Positions 17,927 to 25,953 of a DNA stretch of 54,861 nt are shown here, one piece after another. This DNA is from Actinomycetota bacterium (lineage in GTDB: Bacteria > Actinomycetota > Geothermincolia > Geothermincolales > RBG-13-55-18): contig JAQVFR010000021.1 of NCBI GenBank assembly GCA_028697145.1, forward strand, positions 1 to 54,861, read 5' to 3'. The stretch's first letter is position 1, and every line of letters begins with the position of its first letter. The translations under genes and the position numbers were made by a program. Under the pieces are notes generated by a model that worked only from the letters and a program-made list of their open reading frames with translations, ran no database searches and was not told the DNA's origin.

Positions 17927-18709
17927 ATGGAGTTCAAGTACCTGGTCGTGGAGACGGACGAGGAGGGGATCGCCGTCCTTCGCCTCAACCGCCCCGAAGC
18001 CAAGAATGCCCTGAACCTCGAGCTCATCGCGGAGCTGGGCGATGCCGCAGATATGCTGGCCAGGGACGATAAGGTGAGGGCGGTCATCGTCAACGGCGGA
18101 GAAGGGGATTTCGCCGCCGGGGGCGACATCAAGGAGATGTCGGGAAAATACGCCCCGGACATGCTCACCGCCTACGGCGCGGACCTCTCCGGCTTCGAGA
18201 AGATCGAACGCATCCCCAAGCCGGTCATCGCCGCGGTAAACGGGTACGCCCTTGGAGGCGGCACCGAGCTCGCCCTGGTCTGCGACATGATCGTGGCCTC
18301 GGAGACGGCCGTCTTCGGCATGCCCGAGATCACCCTGGGCATCATCCCCGGGGCGGGAGGAACGCAGCGGTTGCCCCGGCTGGTGGGCCCGAACCGCGCC
18401 AAGGAGTTCATCTTCACCGGCGGCTTCTATGATGCCCGGGCCTGCAGCGAGATGGGCCTGGTGAACAAGGTAGTTCCGGTTGAAGACCTCATGGACGAGG
18501 CGAAAAAACTCGCCCGCAAGTGCATACGCAACGGGGCGGTCGCCCTCGCATGCGCCAAGGCATGCGTGAACGACGGGCTCAACACCGACCTCTATTCCGG
18601 CCTGTCCCTCGAGCGCAAGTGTTTCTCCCTGCTCTTTTCCACCGAGGACCAGAAGGAGGGCATGGCGGCTTTCAAGGAGAAGCGCAAGGCCGACTTCAGG
18701 GGCAGATGA
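17927..18709 (+). CDS. Enoyl-CoA hydratase (crotonase)
   Basis: This 260-residue enzyme hydrates 2-enoyl-CoA, giving 3-hydroxyacyl-CoA for the dehydrogenase encoded at 15975. Crotonase landmarks are RPEAKNALN, FAAGGDIKEM (oxyanion hole), NGYALGGGTELALVCDM (first catalytic Glu) and MPEITLGIIPGAGGTQRLPR (second catalytic Glu). Length is standard. GAGGAGG is five bases before the ATG at 17927. It differs clearly from the tandem crotonase upstream, so the two are probably not a recent duplication. Confidence 0.93.
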   Translation: MEFKYLVVETDEEGIAVLRLNRPEAKNALNLELIAELGDAADMLARDDKVRAVIVNGGEGDFAAGGDIKEMSGKYAPDMLTAYGADLSGFEKIERIPKPVIAAVNGYALGGGTELALVCDMIVASETAVFGMPEITLGIIPGAGGTQRLPRLVGPNRAKEFIFTGGFYDARACSEMGLVNKVVPVEDLMDEAKKLARKCIRNGAVALACAKACVNDGLNTDLYSGLSLERKCFSLLFSTEDQKEGMAAFKEKRKADFRGR

Positions 18710-18782
18710 TCGTGCGCATCGCGAGGTCGGCGGCGTCATCCGTTGCGGTGATCCCGATGAGGCGGCAGGGAGGTATGAGCCA

Positions 18783-19925
18783 GTGATATCTTTCGAGTTG
18801 AGCGAAGAACAGAAGGCCATCCAGAAAGTGGCCCGTGAGTTCGCGGAAAAAGAGATACGGCCCGTTGCCCCGGAGTACGATGAGGAGGAGAAGTACCCGG
18901 AGCGTTTCGTCGAGACCGCCTTCAAGGCGGGCATGACCTACCTGTACGTCCCCGAGGAATACGGTGGCCAGGGCATGGACTTCCTCACCGCCTGCATCGT
19001 CGGGGAGGAGATCGCCTGGGGGTGCTGCGGTTTCGCCACCATCCTGGGCGCCAACAACCTGGGGACGACCCCGCTGCTGGTGGCGGGCACGGAGGAGCAG
19101 AAGGCGAAGTACTTCGGCGCGCTGACCTCGCGGCCTTCTCTGGCGGCCATGGCCCTCACCGAGCCGGGGGCGGGCTCGGACGCGGCGGGGGTGAAGACCA
19201 CGGCGGTGCGCGATGGGGATGAATATGTCCTCAACGGGACCAAGTGCTTCATCTCCAACGGCGGCATCGCCGACCTCACCACCGTGTTCGCCTCCACCGA
19301 CACATCAGCCGGGGTGCGCGGCCTCTCCTGCTTCCTGGTCCCGAAGGAAAACCCGGGTATCAGCGGGGGCAAGAAGGAGCGCAAGATGGGGGTGCGGGCC
19401 TCCCAGACATCGGAGGTCATCCTCTCCGACTGCCGCGTGCCGGCGGGAGACCTCCTCGGCGAGGAGGGCAAGGGTTTCAAGATCGCCATGATCACCCTGG
19501 ACAAGGCGAGGGTCAGCGTGGCCTGCAACTCGGTGGGCATCGCCAGGGCGGCCATGGAGGCGGCGGTGGAGTACGCCAGGGAGAGGGTGCAGTTCGGCAG
19601 GCCCATCGCCGAGAACCAGGCCGTGCAGTTCATGCTGGCGGACATGGCCATGGAGATAGAAGCGGCCAGGCTCATGTACATGAAGGCGGCCTGGATGGAG
19701 ACGCAGGGGTTGCCCTTCTCCACCGAGGCGGCGTATGCCAAGACCTTCTGCTCGGACATGGCCATGCGCGTGACCACCGACGTGGTGCAGGTCTTCGGGG
19801 GATACGGCTACATGCGGGACTACCCGGTGGAGAAGTACATGCGCGACGCCAAGATAAACCAGATCTGGGACGGCACCAACCAGATCCAGCGCATCGTCAT
19901 GGCTCGTTCCCTGCTTGGCCGCTGA
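18783..19925 (+). CDS. Acyl-CoA dehydrogenase with Asp at the catalytic-base position
   Basis: This 380-residue FAD enzyme introduces a 2,3 double bond in an acyl-CoA and passes electrons to ETF. Family motifs are the N-terminal LSEEQKAIQKVAREFAEKEI, ALTEPGAGSDAAGVKT (FAD/substrate), KCFISNG and YGYMRDYPVEKYMRDAK. Short-chain and medium-chain enzymes use a Glu in an IYEGT motif; here the motif reads IWDGT (Asp363). The alternative base on helix G is also absent, since the helix reads LDKARVS. Asp363 is thus the likely base or the chemistry differs. The GTG start follows GGGAGG. Confidence 0.92.
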   Translation: MISFELSEEQKAIQKVAREFAEKEIRPVAPEYDEEEKYPERFVETAFKAGMTYLYVPEEYGGQGMDFLTACIVGEEIAWGCCGFATILGANNLGTTPLLVAGTEEQKAKYFGALTSRPSLAAMALTEPGAGSDAAGVKTTAVRDGDEYVLNGTKCFISNGGIADLTTVFASTDTSAGVRGLSCFLVPKENPGISGGKKERKMGVRASQTSEVILSDCRVPAGDLLGEEGKGFKIAMITLDKARVSVACNSVGIARAAMEAAVEYARERVQFGRPIAENQAVQFMLADMAMEIEAARLMYMKAAWMETQGLPFSTEAAYAKTFCSDMAMRVTTDVVQVFGGYGYMRDYPVEKYMRDAKINQIWDGTNQIQRIVMARSLLGR

Positions 19926-20057
19926 AACGGGCATGGCGGAGGAGCGGAGAGGCCGCCGGGAACGGGTTTCGTCCCCGGATGCAGGAGGCGTAGTAGGATA
20001 GGATGGAAGGGAGAGGGTTCTCACAAGAGGATCGGATGAGGTAAGAGGAGGTAAGAA

Positions 20058-21212
20058 ATGGACTTCGAGCTCTCTCAGGAACAGAAGGCCTTCTTCAAGG
20101 AGGTAAAGGACTTCGCGGAGAAGGAGATCGCGCCCTTCACCGAGGAGTACGACCGCAACAGCGAGTTCTTCTGGGACGGATGGAAGAAGATGGGAGACAT
20201 GGGGCTGCTCGGGCTGCCCTTTCCCGAGGAATACGGCGGCTCGGGCGCCGGCGCCCTCGATACTGCCATCGCCATGGACGCGTTCTGCGCCGGCGGGGGA
20301 GACGCGGGCGTTTCGCTCTCCTGGGGCGCGCACACCATCATCGGCGCGGTGCCAATCTGGGTGATGGGGAACGAGGAGCAGAAGAAAAAGTACCTTCCTG
20401 CTATCAGCACGGGGGAGAAGATCAGTTGTTTCGGTCTCACCGAGCCGGACGCGGGCTCGGACGCCGCCTCGGTGAAGACCACGGCGGTGAGGGACGGCGA
20501 CGACTACGTCATCAACGGCTCCAAGATGTTCATCACCAACGGTCCCATCTGCGACCTGTGCATCGTGGTGGCGGTCACTGACAAGGAGAAGGGCGCCGCG
20601 GGTATCAGCACCTTCATCGTGGACCGTGAGACCCCCGGCTTCGAGGTCAGCCGCGAGCTGGACAAGATGGGCAACCGCACCTCGCCCACGGCGGAGCTGG
20701 CCTTCAACGACTGCCGCGTGCCGGCCTCCGCCATGCTCGGGGCCGAGGGCGAGGGTTTCTACGGCGTGGGCAAAGCCACCCTGGAGTGGGAGCGCGCCAT
20801 CATGGTGGCGCCCGCCGTCGGGGGCATGGAGTGCAACATCGACCGCTGCATCGAGTACGCCAAGGAGAGGAAGCAGTTCGGGCGCCCCATAGGCAAGTTC
20901 CAGGCGGTGGCCTTCAAGATAGCGGAGATGAAATGCCTGCTCGACGCCTCGCGCCTGCTCGTCTACCGCGTGGCGTGGATGAAGGATCAGGGCATCCCGG
21001 CGATGCTGGAGGCCTGCGTGTGCAAGCTCAGCGTCACCGAGAACGCGGTCAAGGTAGCCAACGAGGCGGTGCAGATCTTCGGCGGTTACGGCTACATCCG
21101 TGAGTACCCGGTGGAGCGCACGCTCAGGGACGCCAAGCTGGGCACCATCGGGGCCGGGACCAGCGAGATACAGAAGATGATCATCAGCCGCCTGCTCATG
21201 GGCAAGTTCTAG
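20058..21212 (+). CDS. Acyl-CoA dehydrogenase (isovaleryl-type active site)
   Basis: This 384-residue flavoprotein dehydrogenase has FGLTEPDAGSDAASVKT, KMFITNG, KQFGRPIGKFQAV and YGYIREYPVERTLRDAKL. The C-terminal base position is Ala366 (IGAGTSEIQ), but Glu245 in LEWERA lies where isovaleryl-CoA and long-chain enzymes carry their base. Branched-chain or similar substrates are therefore more likely than butyryl-CoA. AAGAGGAGGTAAGAA precedes the ATG. It shares the 16-21 kb transcript direction with hbd and the crotonases, with a MoaD-like gene 8 nt downstream. No etfAB genes occur in the window. Confidence 0.93.
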   Translation: MDFELSQEQKAFFKEVKDFAEKEIAPFTEEYDRNSEFFWDGWKKMGDMGLLGLPFPEEYGGSGAGALDTAIAMDAFCAGGGDAGVSLSWGAHTIIGAVPIWVMGNEEQKKKYLPAISTGEKISCFGLTEPDAGSDAASVKTTAVRDGDDYVINGSKMFITNGPICDLCIVVAVTDKEKGAAGISTFIVDRETPGFEVSRELDKMGNRTSPTAELAFNDCRVPASAMLGAEGEGFYGVGKATLEWERAIMVAPAVGGMECNIDRCIEYAKERKQFGRPIGKFQAVAFKIAEMKCLLDASRLLVYRVAWMKDQGIPAMLEACVCKLSVTENAVKVANEAVQIFGGYGYIREYPVERTLRDAKLGTIGAGTSEIQKMIISRLLMGKF

Positions 21213-21220
21213 AAGGAGAC

Positions 21221-21499
21221 ATGCGGGTAAAGGCGCGTTTCACCGGCATCTTCAGGCACTATGCCGGGGAAAAGGAGAGGGACTACGAGCTGCCCGAGGG
21301 CTCGAAGGTCAGCGACCTCCTCCTGCGCATTGGAAGGGAGTTCTCGGCGCGCCTGCCAGAGAACATGTGGGACGCGCGCGAGGAGCGCTTCCATCCCCTG
21401 ATCAAGGTGGGGAGGAAGGGTACCCCGTTCGCCGACGACGAAGAGGAACTGCGGGACGGAGACGAGGTCTTCATCCTCTCCCGCATGGCCGGCGGGTAG
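21221..21499 (+). CDS. MoaD/ThiS-family ubiquitin-like protein
   Basis: This 92-residue beta-grasp protein ends in Gly-Gly, the feature used for adenylation and thiocarboxylate formation in sulfur carriers. The order VKARFTGIFRHYAG..., LPEGSKVSDLL, PLIKVGRKG and LRDGDEVFILSRMAGG follows MoaD-like proteins. It starts 9 nt after the acyl-CoA dehydrogenase stop with AAGGAG, so it is probably co-transcribed. No MoaE, MoeB/ThiF-type E1 or tungsten oxidoreductase gene is nearby, so its partner is unknown. It could serve molybdopterin or tungstopterin synthesis in trans, or another sulfur transfer. Confidence 0.85.
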   Translation: MRVKARFTGIFRHYAGEKERDYELPEGSKVSDLLLRIGREFSARLPENMWDAREERFHPLIKVGRKGTPFADDEEELRDGDEVFILSRMAGG

Positions 21500-21581
21500 G
21501 GCGCCCGAGCGCGTGCCGCCGCATGCGGGAGGGGGCGGTGGAAGATATTCCTGGGAGGGGTGCGAGATTCAGGGAGGCGGG

Positions 21582-22955
21582 ATGAGCGACTACGACGCGA
21601 TTGTGGTGGGAGCGGGCATCGCCGGCCTGGGGGTGGCTTCGCAGCTGCAGCAGGCGGGGAAAAAGACCCTGCTGCTGGAGATGTACCCCAGGGCGGGAGG
21701 GCGCATGCAGTCATACGACATGCCGGGCGGCTACCGCACGGACATCGGCCTGCACATGATTGAGATGGGGAAGAAGGGCTACTGCCACGAACTCGGCGCC
21801 CGCGTGGGCAAGGAGTTCGAGTGGGCCGGCTTCTCCGTGACCCTCGACCTCTACGAGGACGGCGCCTGGCACGACATGCAGACCTTCATCCGGCTCACCG
21901 ACGAGGAGAAGGCGAGCTTCATCGAGGTGATGAAGAAGATCGCGGTGATGGACGAGCCGGACTTCAAGGCCTGGGACAACCGCTCCTTCGGGGAATGGCT
22001 GGACGCGGGCGGCATGGCCGGCAACCTGCGCGAGGTGTGGGAGAACATGAGCATGATCATGACCACCATACCGGACGCGGGAGAGCAGTCCGCGGGCGAA
22101 TGCCTCTATATCGCCAGGGAGGCCCTGGTAAAAGGGAGAGCGGTGCTCATCGCCGCCTATCCCCGCGGCGGCATGTGGGGGGTCATCGGTCCCCTGGTGG
22201 AGGCCTTCCAGGAACTGGGAGGAGAGCTGAGGCTGGGCGCCCGGGTGGAGCAGGTGGCCTGCGAGGGCAACAGGGTGGTGGGGGTCAAGGTGGCGCGCAA
22301 GGGCGCCAGCCCCATCGCTAAGGAATGGCGCTTCGTCTCCACCGACCTGGTCACCGCCCCGCTGGTGGTCCTGGCCCTGCCCATCTGGCACCTGGACAAG
22401 GTATTGGACTTCGACCGGCGCTACTCACCCCTGCCGGGGTGGTGGCTGAAGCGCATCGAGGACATCCGGGGAGAGCGGACGGGGCTGCTGGGATACATCA
22501 TCGCCACGCGGCGCCCCCTCTACGAGCGGCAGGTGTTCATGTCCCTGCTGAAGTCGCCCCGCACCGGGCTGCCCCTGCAGGCCTTCACCCCCACCGCCTT
22601 CGATCCCGGGGTCGCGCCCGAAGGCCGTTACCTCCTGGTCACCGACAACGTGGCCGAGCCCTGGGAGCTGGAGGACAAGTTCAACCTGGAGCGCCTCATG
22701 GAGCAGCACTGGGAGGACGTCAAAGAGCTGTATTCCTTCAGCGATGACGAGGTGGAATTCGCGCTGCCCTACTTCACCACCGGCTGCGACGGCCTGGCCC
22801 GCAAGCCCGGCCTCACCGGTGACTTCAAGCCGGACGTGCGGGCCCCCGGGGTGAACGGACTGTTCTTCGCGGGCGATACCTACCTGGGACGGGGCCTGGC
22901 CATCGAAGGCGCCTCGCGCTCGGCCATCCTCTGCGTGGAGAGTATACTGGGGTGA
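21582..22955 (+). CDS. FAD-dependent oxidoreductase, phytoene desaturase-like
   Basis: This 457-residue flavoprotein has an N-terminal dinucleotide-binding motif VVGAGIAGLG with acidic end LLLEMYPRAGGR, and a C-terminal FAD-contact motif NGLFFAGDTYLGRG followed by GASRSAI. It belongs to the amino-oxidase/phytoene desaturase superfamily, which desaturates, isomerises or saturates hydrophobic substrates. GGGAGGCGGG precedes the ATG. Its TGA overlaps the GTG start of the radical SAM gene, indicating coupling. A distant relative is encoded at 52339-53661. Substrate unknown. Confidence 0.85.
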   Translation: MSDYDAIVVGAGIAGLGVASQLQQAGKKTLLLEMYPRAGGRMQSYDMPGGYRTDIGLHMIEMGKKGYCHELGARVGKEFEWAGFSVTLDLYEDGAWHDMQTFIRLTDEEKASFIEVMKKIAVMDEPDFKAWDNRSFGEWLDAGGMAGNLREVWENMSMIMTTIPDAGEQSAGECLYIAREALVKGRAVLIAAYPRGGMWGVIGPLVEAFQELGGELRLGARVEQVACEGNRVVGVKVARKGASPIAKEWRFVSTDLVTAPLVVLALPIWHLDKVLDFDRRYSPLPGWWLKRIEDIRGERTGLLGYIIATRRPLYERQVFMSLLKSPRTGLPLQAFTPTAFDPGVAPEGRYLLVTDNVAEPWELEDKFNLERLMEQHWEDVKELYSFSDDEVEFALPYFTTGCDGLARKPGLTGDFKPDVRAPGVNGLFFAGDTYLGRGLAIEGASRSAILCVESILG

Positions 22956-24490
22956 CGATTGCGTTCGTATACGAGGAGAAAAAGGGGGGCCGAGGTCGGT
23001 GCGACATGACGGTTAAGCTGCCCAAGGCGGCGATCATCTCCGACGCCTGGGGTTTCGGCCTCATGGAGACCAAGCCCTTCCCCCTGTGGCAGGTGCGTTA
23101 CTGGGCCATACGCAACAAGGCGCTTGTGGTGCCGGAATACGGCGCCATGTACATCGCCGCCTTCCTCAAGTCGCGGGGGGTGGACCTGGAGGTCCTCAAC
23201 CTCATGGCCGACGTCTTCGACGGCGAGGAGTGGTTCCGGGAGACCGAGGAGGGGCTCCCGGACGAAGCAATCTCCAGCGCTCCCATCGGCGGGGAAGAGG
23301 CGCTGCGCCTCATGCGCGAGAACCTGGAGGCGTCCCTCGCTCGCGCCCGACCTGACGTGGTATTATTTCCCATCTCAATCTATTACGTCGCCCTGCACGC
23401 CCGGGAACTGCTGCGGCGCATAAAGGAGATGGCGCCCGGGGTGCTGCTGGTGGCGGGGGGCGTCTATTCCACCATGCACCCGCGGGAGATCATGGAGGAC
23501 GGGGCGGCCGACTTCGTGGTGCGCGGCGAGGGCGAGTGGACGGCCCTGGAACTGCTGCAGGCCCTGGGCCGGGGAGAGAGCGATTTCTCGTCGATCCCCG
23601 GTCTCACCTGGCGCGACGGCGCGGGCAGGGTCGTAGGCAACCCCGAGCGCGAGCGCGAGCGCGAGCTGGACCTCTTCCCCCACATCTACACCGTGGCGGA
23701 CGAGTTCAGGATAGGCAGGCGCCACCGGCTGCTCAAGGCCCTCAATCCCCTCGACGACTACATACCCGGCGCGGGCTTCCTCACCTCGCGCGGCTGCCCC
23801 GAGGAATGCACCTTCTGCCTCGATCCCGCGGTGTGGAAGAGAAAGGTACGCTTCCATTCCCCCGCCTACGTGCGCGAGGTGCTCGACTACTGCTGGGAGA
23901 ACTTCACAGAGGGCGAGCGCTCCTTCTTTTTCGGGGATGCCACCTTCGCCCTCAACCGCCCCCGTCTGCGCGCGCTGCTGGCCACGGTCAAAGAGGTCCC
24001 CTACACGTACCACATCCAGACCCGCGCCGATTCCCTCACGCCGGAGGTGCTGGAAGGCCTGCGCGACAGCGGATTCGGCAGCGTGGCCCTGGGGGCGGAG
24101 TCCCTCGACGACCGCATCCTGCGCGAGGTGGTGAAGAAGAGGACCACCAGCGAGGAGATCCTGGGGGCGGTGCGGGCGGCGCGCTCTTGCGGGCTCAACC
24201 CCATTCTAACCTTCATCGCCGGCCTGCCGGGGGAGAGCCGCGCATCCCTGGAGCGCACGGTGGAGATCCTGCGCGCCGAGGGCATCAGGGAGGCCACCTT
24301 CTTCCCCCTGGTGGTCTTCCGCGGCACCGAGCTCTACCAGACCTTCCTGCGCACATTCCCGGAGGAGGAGAGGGAGAGCATGCGCCTCAACCACTGGTCG
24401 GAGGAGTTCTGCTTCGCCAGCGACGAGTTCGGCTCCATGCGGGAACTCATCGAGTACACAGAGTGCCTCAACGACGCCATCCGCGCCTGA
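22952..24490 (+). CDS. B12-binding-type radical SAM protein
   Basis: This 512-residue protein combines an N-terminal B12-binding-like alpha/beta domain (MYIAAFLKSRG, DVVLFPISIYYVALHARELL, LLVAGGVYST) with a radical SAM domain. Its cluster motif is RGCPEECTFC (Cys282, Cys286, Cys289), and FFFGDATFALN, TRADSLTPE and IAGLPGESR follow as in methylthiotransferase- and BchE-like enzymes. The B12 domain lacks an obvious DxHxxG motif, so cobalamin may not be bound. A GTG at 22952 overlaps the upstream stop; an in-frame ATG at 23006 with GAGGT upstream is an alternative. No substrate is recognisable. Confidence 0.87.
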   Translation: MTIAFVYEEKKGGRGRCDMTVKLPKAAIISDAWGFGLMETKPFPLWQVRYWAIRNKALVVPEYGAMYIAAFLKSRGVDLEVLNLMADVFDGEEWFRETEEGLPDEAISSAPIGGEEALRLMRENLEASLARARPDVVLFPISIYYVALHARELLRRIKEMAPGVLLVAGGVYSTMHPREIMEDGAADFVVRGEGEWTALELLQALGRGESDFSSIPGLTWRDGAGRVVGNPERERERELDLFPHIYTVADEFRIGRRHRLLKALNPLDDYIPGAGFLTSRGCPEECTFCLDPAVWKRKVRFHSPAYVREVLDYCWENFTEGERSFFFGDATFALNRPRLRALLATVKEVPYTYHIQTRADSLTPEVLEGLRDSGFGSVALGAESLDDRILREVVKKRTTSEEILGAVRAARSCGLNPILTFIAGLPGESRASLERTVEILRAEGIREATFFPLVVFRGTELYQTFLRTFPEEERESMRLNHWSEEFCFASDEFGSMRELIEYTECLNDAIRA

Positions 24491-24694
24491 CGATCCGCTG
24501 ATATAAAGGCTGAAGCAGTATCGGTATTGCGCCCGATCTCCGCATTGCCCATGATATCGAATCGAAATCGTGGCCACAAAGATACCATCACGGCCGGTTT
24601 GCGGCGACTTCGGCGCGACGGCTATTATAGGAGAGAGGCCGTGGGCTTACCGTCCCGGTGCCGCAGGAAGTGAAAACGCGAGAGATGAGATGAC

Positions 24695-25771
24695 ATGAAC
24701 GCGGAGGAGCTTACCGCTTTCGCGCGCGACAGGGTGTTCCCGACCCGCGAGGAGAGGAGCGGCGGCGGCTTCGACCGTTCCCTGTGGAGGGAGATGGCGG
24801 AACTCGGGCTCACCGGCCAGGCCGTCGACGGGGAATACGGCGGAGGGGGGACGGGGACGGGCGATTTCACCCGGGGCGTTTCCCTGCTGGCGGGTGAGGG
24901 CCTGGACCTGGGCCTCGTCCTCAGCCTGGTGGATCACGTCATGCTCTGCGCTTACCCGCTGCAGGCCTTCGGCTCCCGTGCCCTTAAAAAGCGCTATCTT
25001 CCCCCTTTGTGCAGCGGCGAGCTCATCGGCGCGGCCGCCATATCGGAGCCGGGGAGCGGCGGGGACCCGTCGCGCATGGCCGCAACCGCGACGGAGGAGC
25101 AGGGCGGGTACAGGATAAACGGCGTCAAGGGGCCGATCACCAACGCTCCGGCAGCGGATCTTTTCCTGGTCATCGCCTCCACTGACGCTGCTGCCGGCAA
25201 GGAAGGGCTGTCCGCCTTCCTGGTGGAGAGGACGCGGGGCGTGGAGGTCGAGGAGATCGAATTGGGTTACCTCGCCACCTCTCCCCACGGCAAGGTCGTC
25301 TTCGACGGAGTGCTGGTGCCCGCGGGCAACCTCGTCGGCGAGAAGGGATGGGGCCACGAGCGCGTCTCGCGTTCCGTGTTCATGTGGGAGAGGGCGGTGC
25401 TCATACCGGCCCTCGTCTGCTTCATGGAGCGCTGGCACCAGCTCATAGTCTCCAGCCTGGAGCCCGCGGATATCGCGCCGGATCTGAGGGTGCTCATGGC
25501 CAAGAGGAAGGTGGAGACGACCGCCTACCGCATCCTGGGCGAGCGCCTGCTGGAGCTGACCTTCGGGAGGGCAGAAAACGGCAGGGAGCGCATGGAGCTC
25601 CTGCTCTTCTTCGGCAAGGCCCTCTCGGACTGGGTGTATTCCATGCGCGGCATCATCGCGGACGCGGGTCTGCCCATGCGTGGCAGGACCGGGGCCATGG
25701 ACGGAGACCTGCGCCTGCTGGAGGTGGGGAGTTCCATGCTCGACTGGCAGTTCCAGAAGCTCCCGTTCTAG
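24695..25771 (+). CDS. Divergent acyl-CoA dehydrogenase-like protein
   Basis: This 358-residue protein is shorter and more divergent than the two dehydrogenases upstream. Preserved parts are AISEPGSGGDPSRM, INGVKGPITNAP and a helix-G segment with Glu232 (MWERAV), the isovaleryl-type base position. The C-terminal region lacks the usual R-D-x-x-x-x-x-I-x-E/A-G-T signature; it ends LLEVGSSMLDWQFQKL. It may be a specialised dehydrogenase or a non-catalytic relative. Upstream is a 204-nt spacer with nothing clear; downstream, 182 nt away, is the glycyl radical enzyme, which it may accompany functionally. Confidence 0.8.
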   Translation: MNAEELTAFARDRVFPTREERSGGGFDRSLWREMAELGLTGQAVDGEYGGGGTGTGDFTRGVSLLAGEGLDLGLVLSLVDHVMLCAYPLQAFGSRALKKRYLPPLCSGELIGAAAISEPGSGGDPSRMAATATEEQGGYRINGVKGPITNAPAADLFLVIASTDAAAGKEGLSAFLVERTRGVEVEEIELGYLATSPHGKVVFDGVLVPAGNLVGEKGWGHERVSRSVFMWERAVLIPALVCFMERWHQLIVSSLEPADIAPDLRVLMAKRKVETTAYRILGERLLELTFGRAENGRERMELLLFFGKALSDWVYSMRGIIADAGLPMRGRTGAMDGDLRLLEVGSSMLDWQFQKLPF

Positions 25772-25863
25772 AAAGTCGGGACGGGGTATGCGGGAAGCCG
25801 CGGAGCTGGCCCACGACCTCGAGGAGCGGGAATGGGCCTCGAGTTCGGTGGTGACGGCGATCA

Positions 25864-25949
25864 TTCACTTGAGTATGCAGGTAGCATAACCTGAAGGTGA
25901 GGTATAGAGAAGGACAAGGCCGGACCTCCAAGGTCCGGGAGGAGGGATA
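25864..25949 (+). promoter_or_regulatory. Leader of the glycyl radical enzyme gene with stem-loop
   Basis: A perfect 8-bp stem with a 3-nt loop (CCGGACCT-CCA-AGGTCCGG, 25920-25938) abuts the Shine-Dalgarno GGGAGGAGGGA of the downstream gene. Upstream is a small dyad, CAGGT...ACCTG (about 25879-25893), and a weak TTCACT/TAACCT promoter-like pair 17 nt apart. There is no U-run after the stem, so control of initiation or mRNA stability is likelier than termination. Confidence 0.4.
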
Positions 25950-25953
25950 GAGG

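Noticed and set aside
25788-25889. Short open frame upstream of the glycyl radical enzyme as a leader peptide
   Set aside because: No regulatory codon run and only a weak ribosome site; not supported as a leader peptide.
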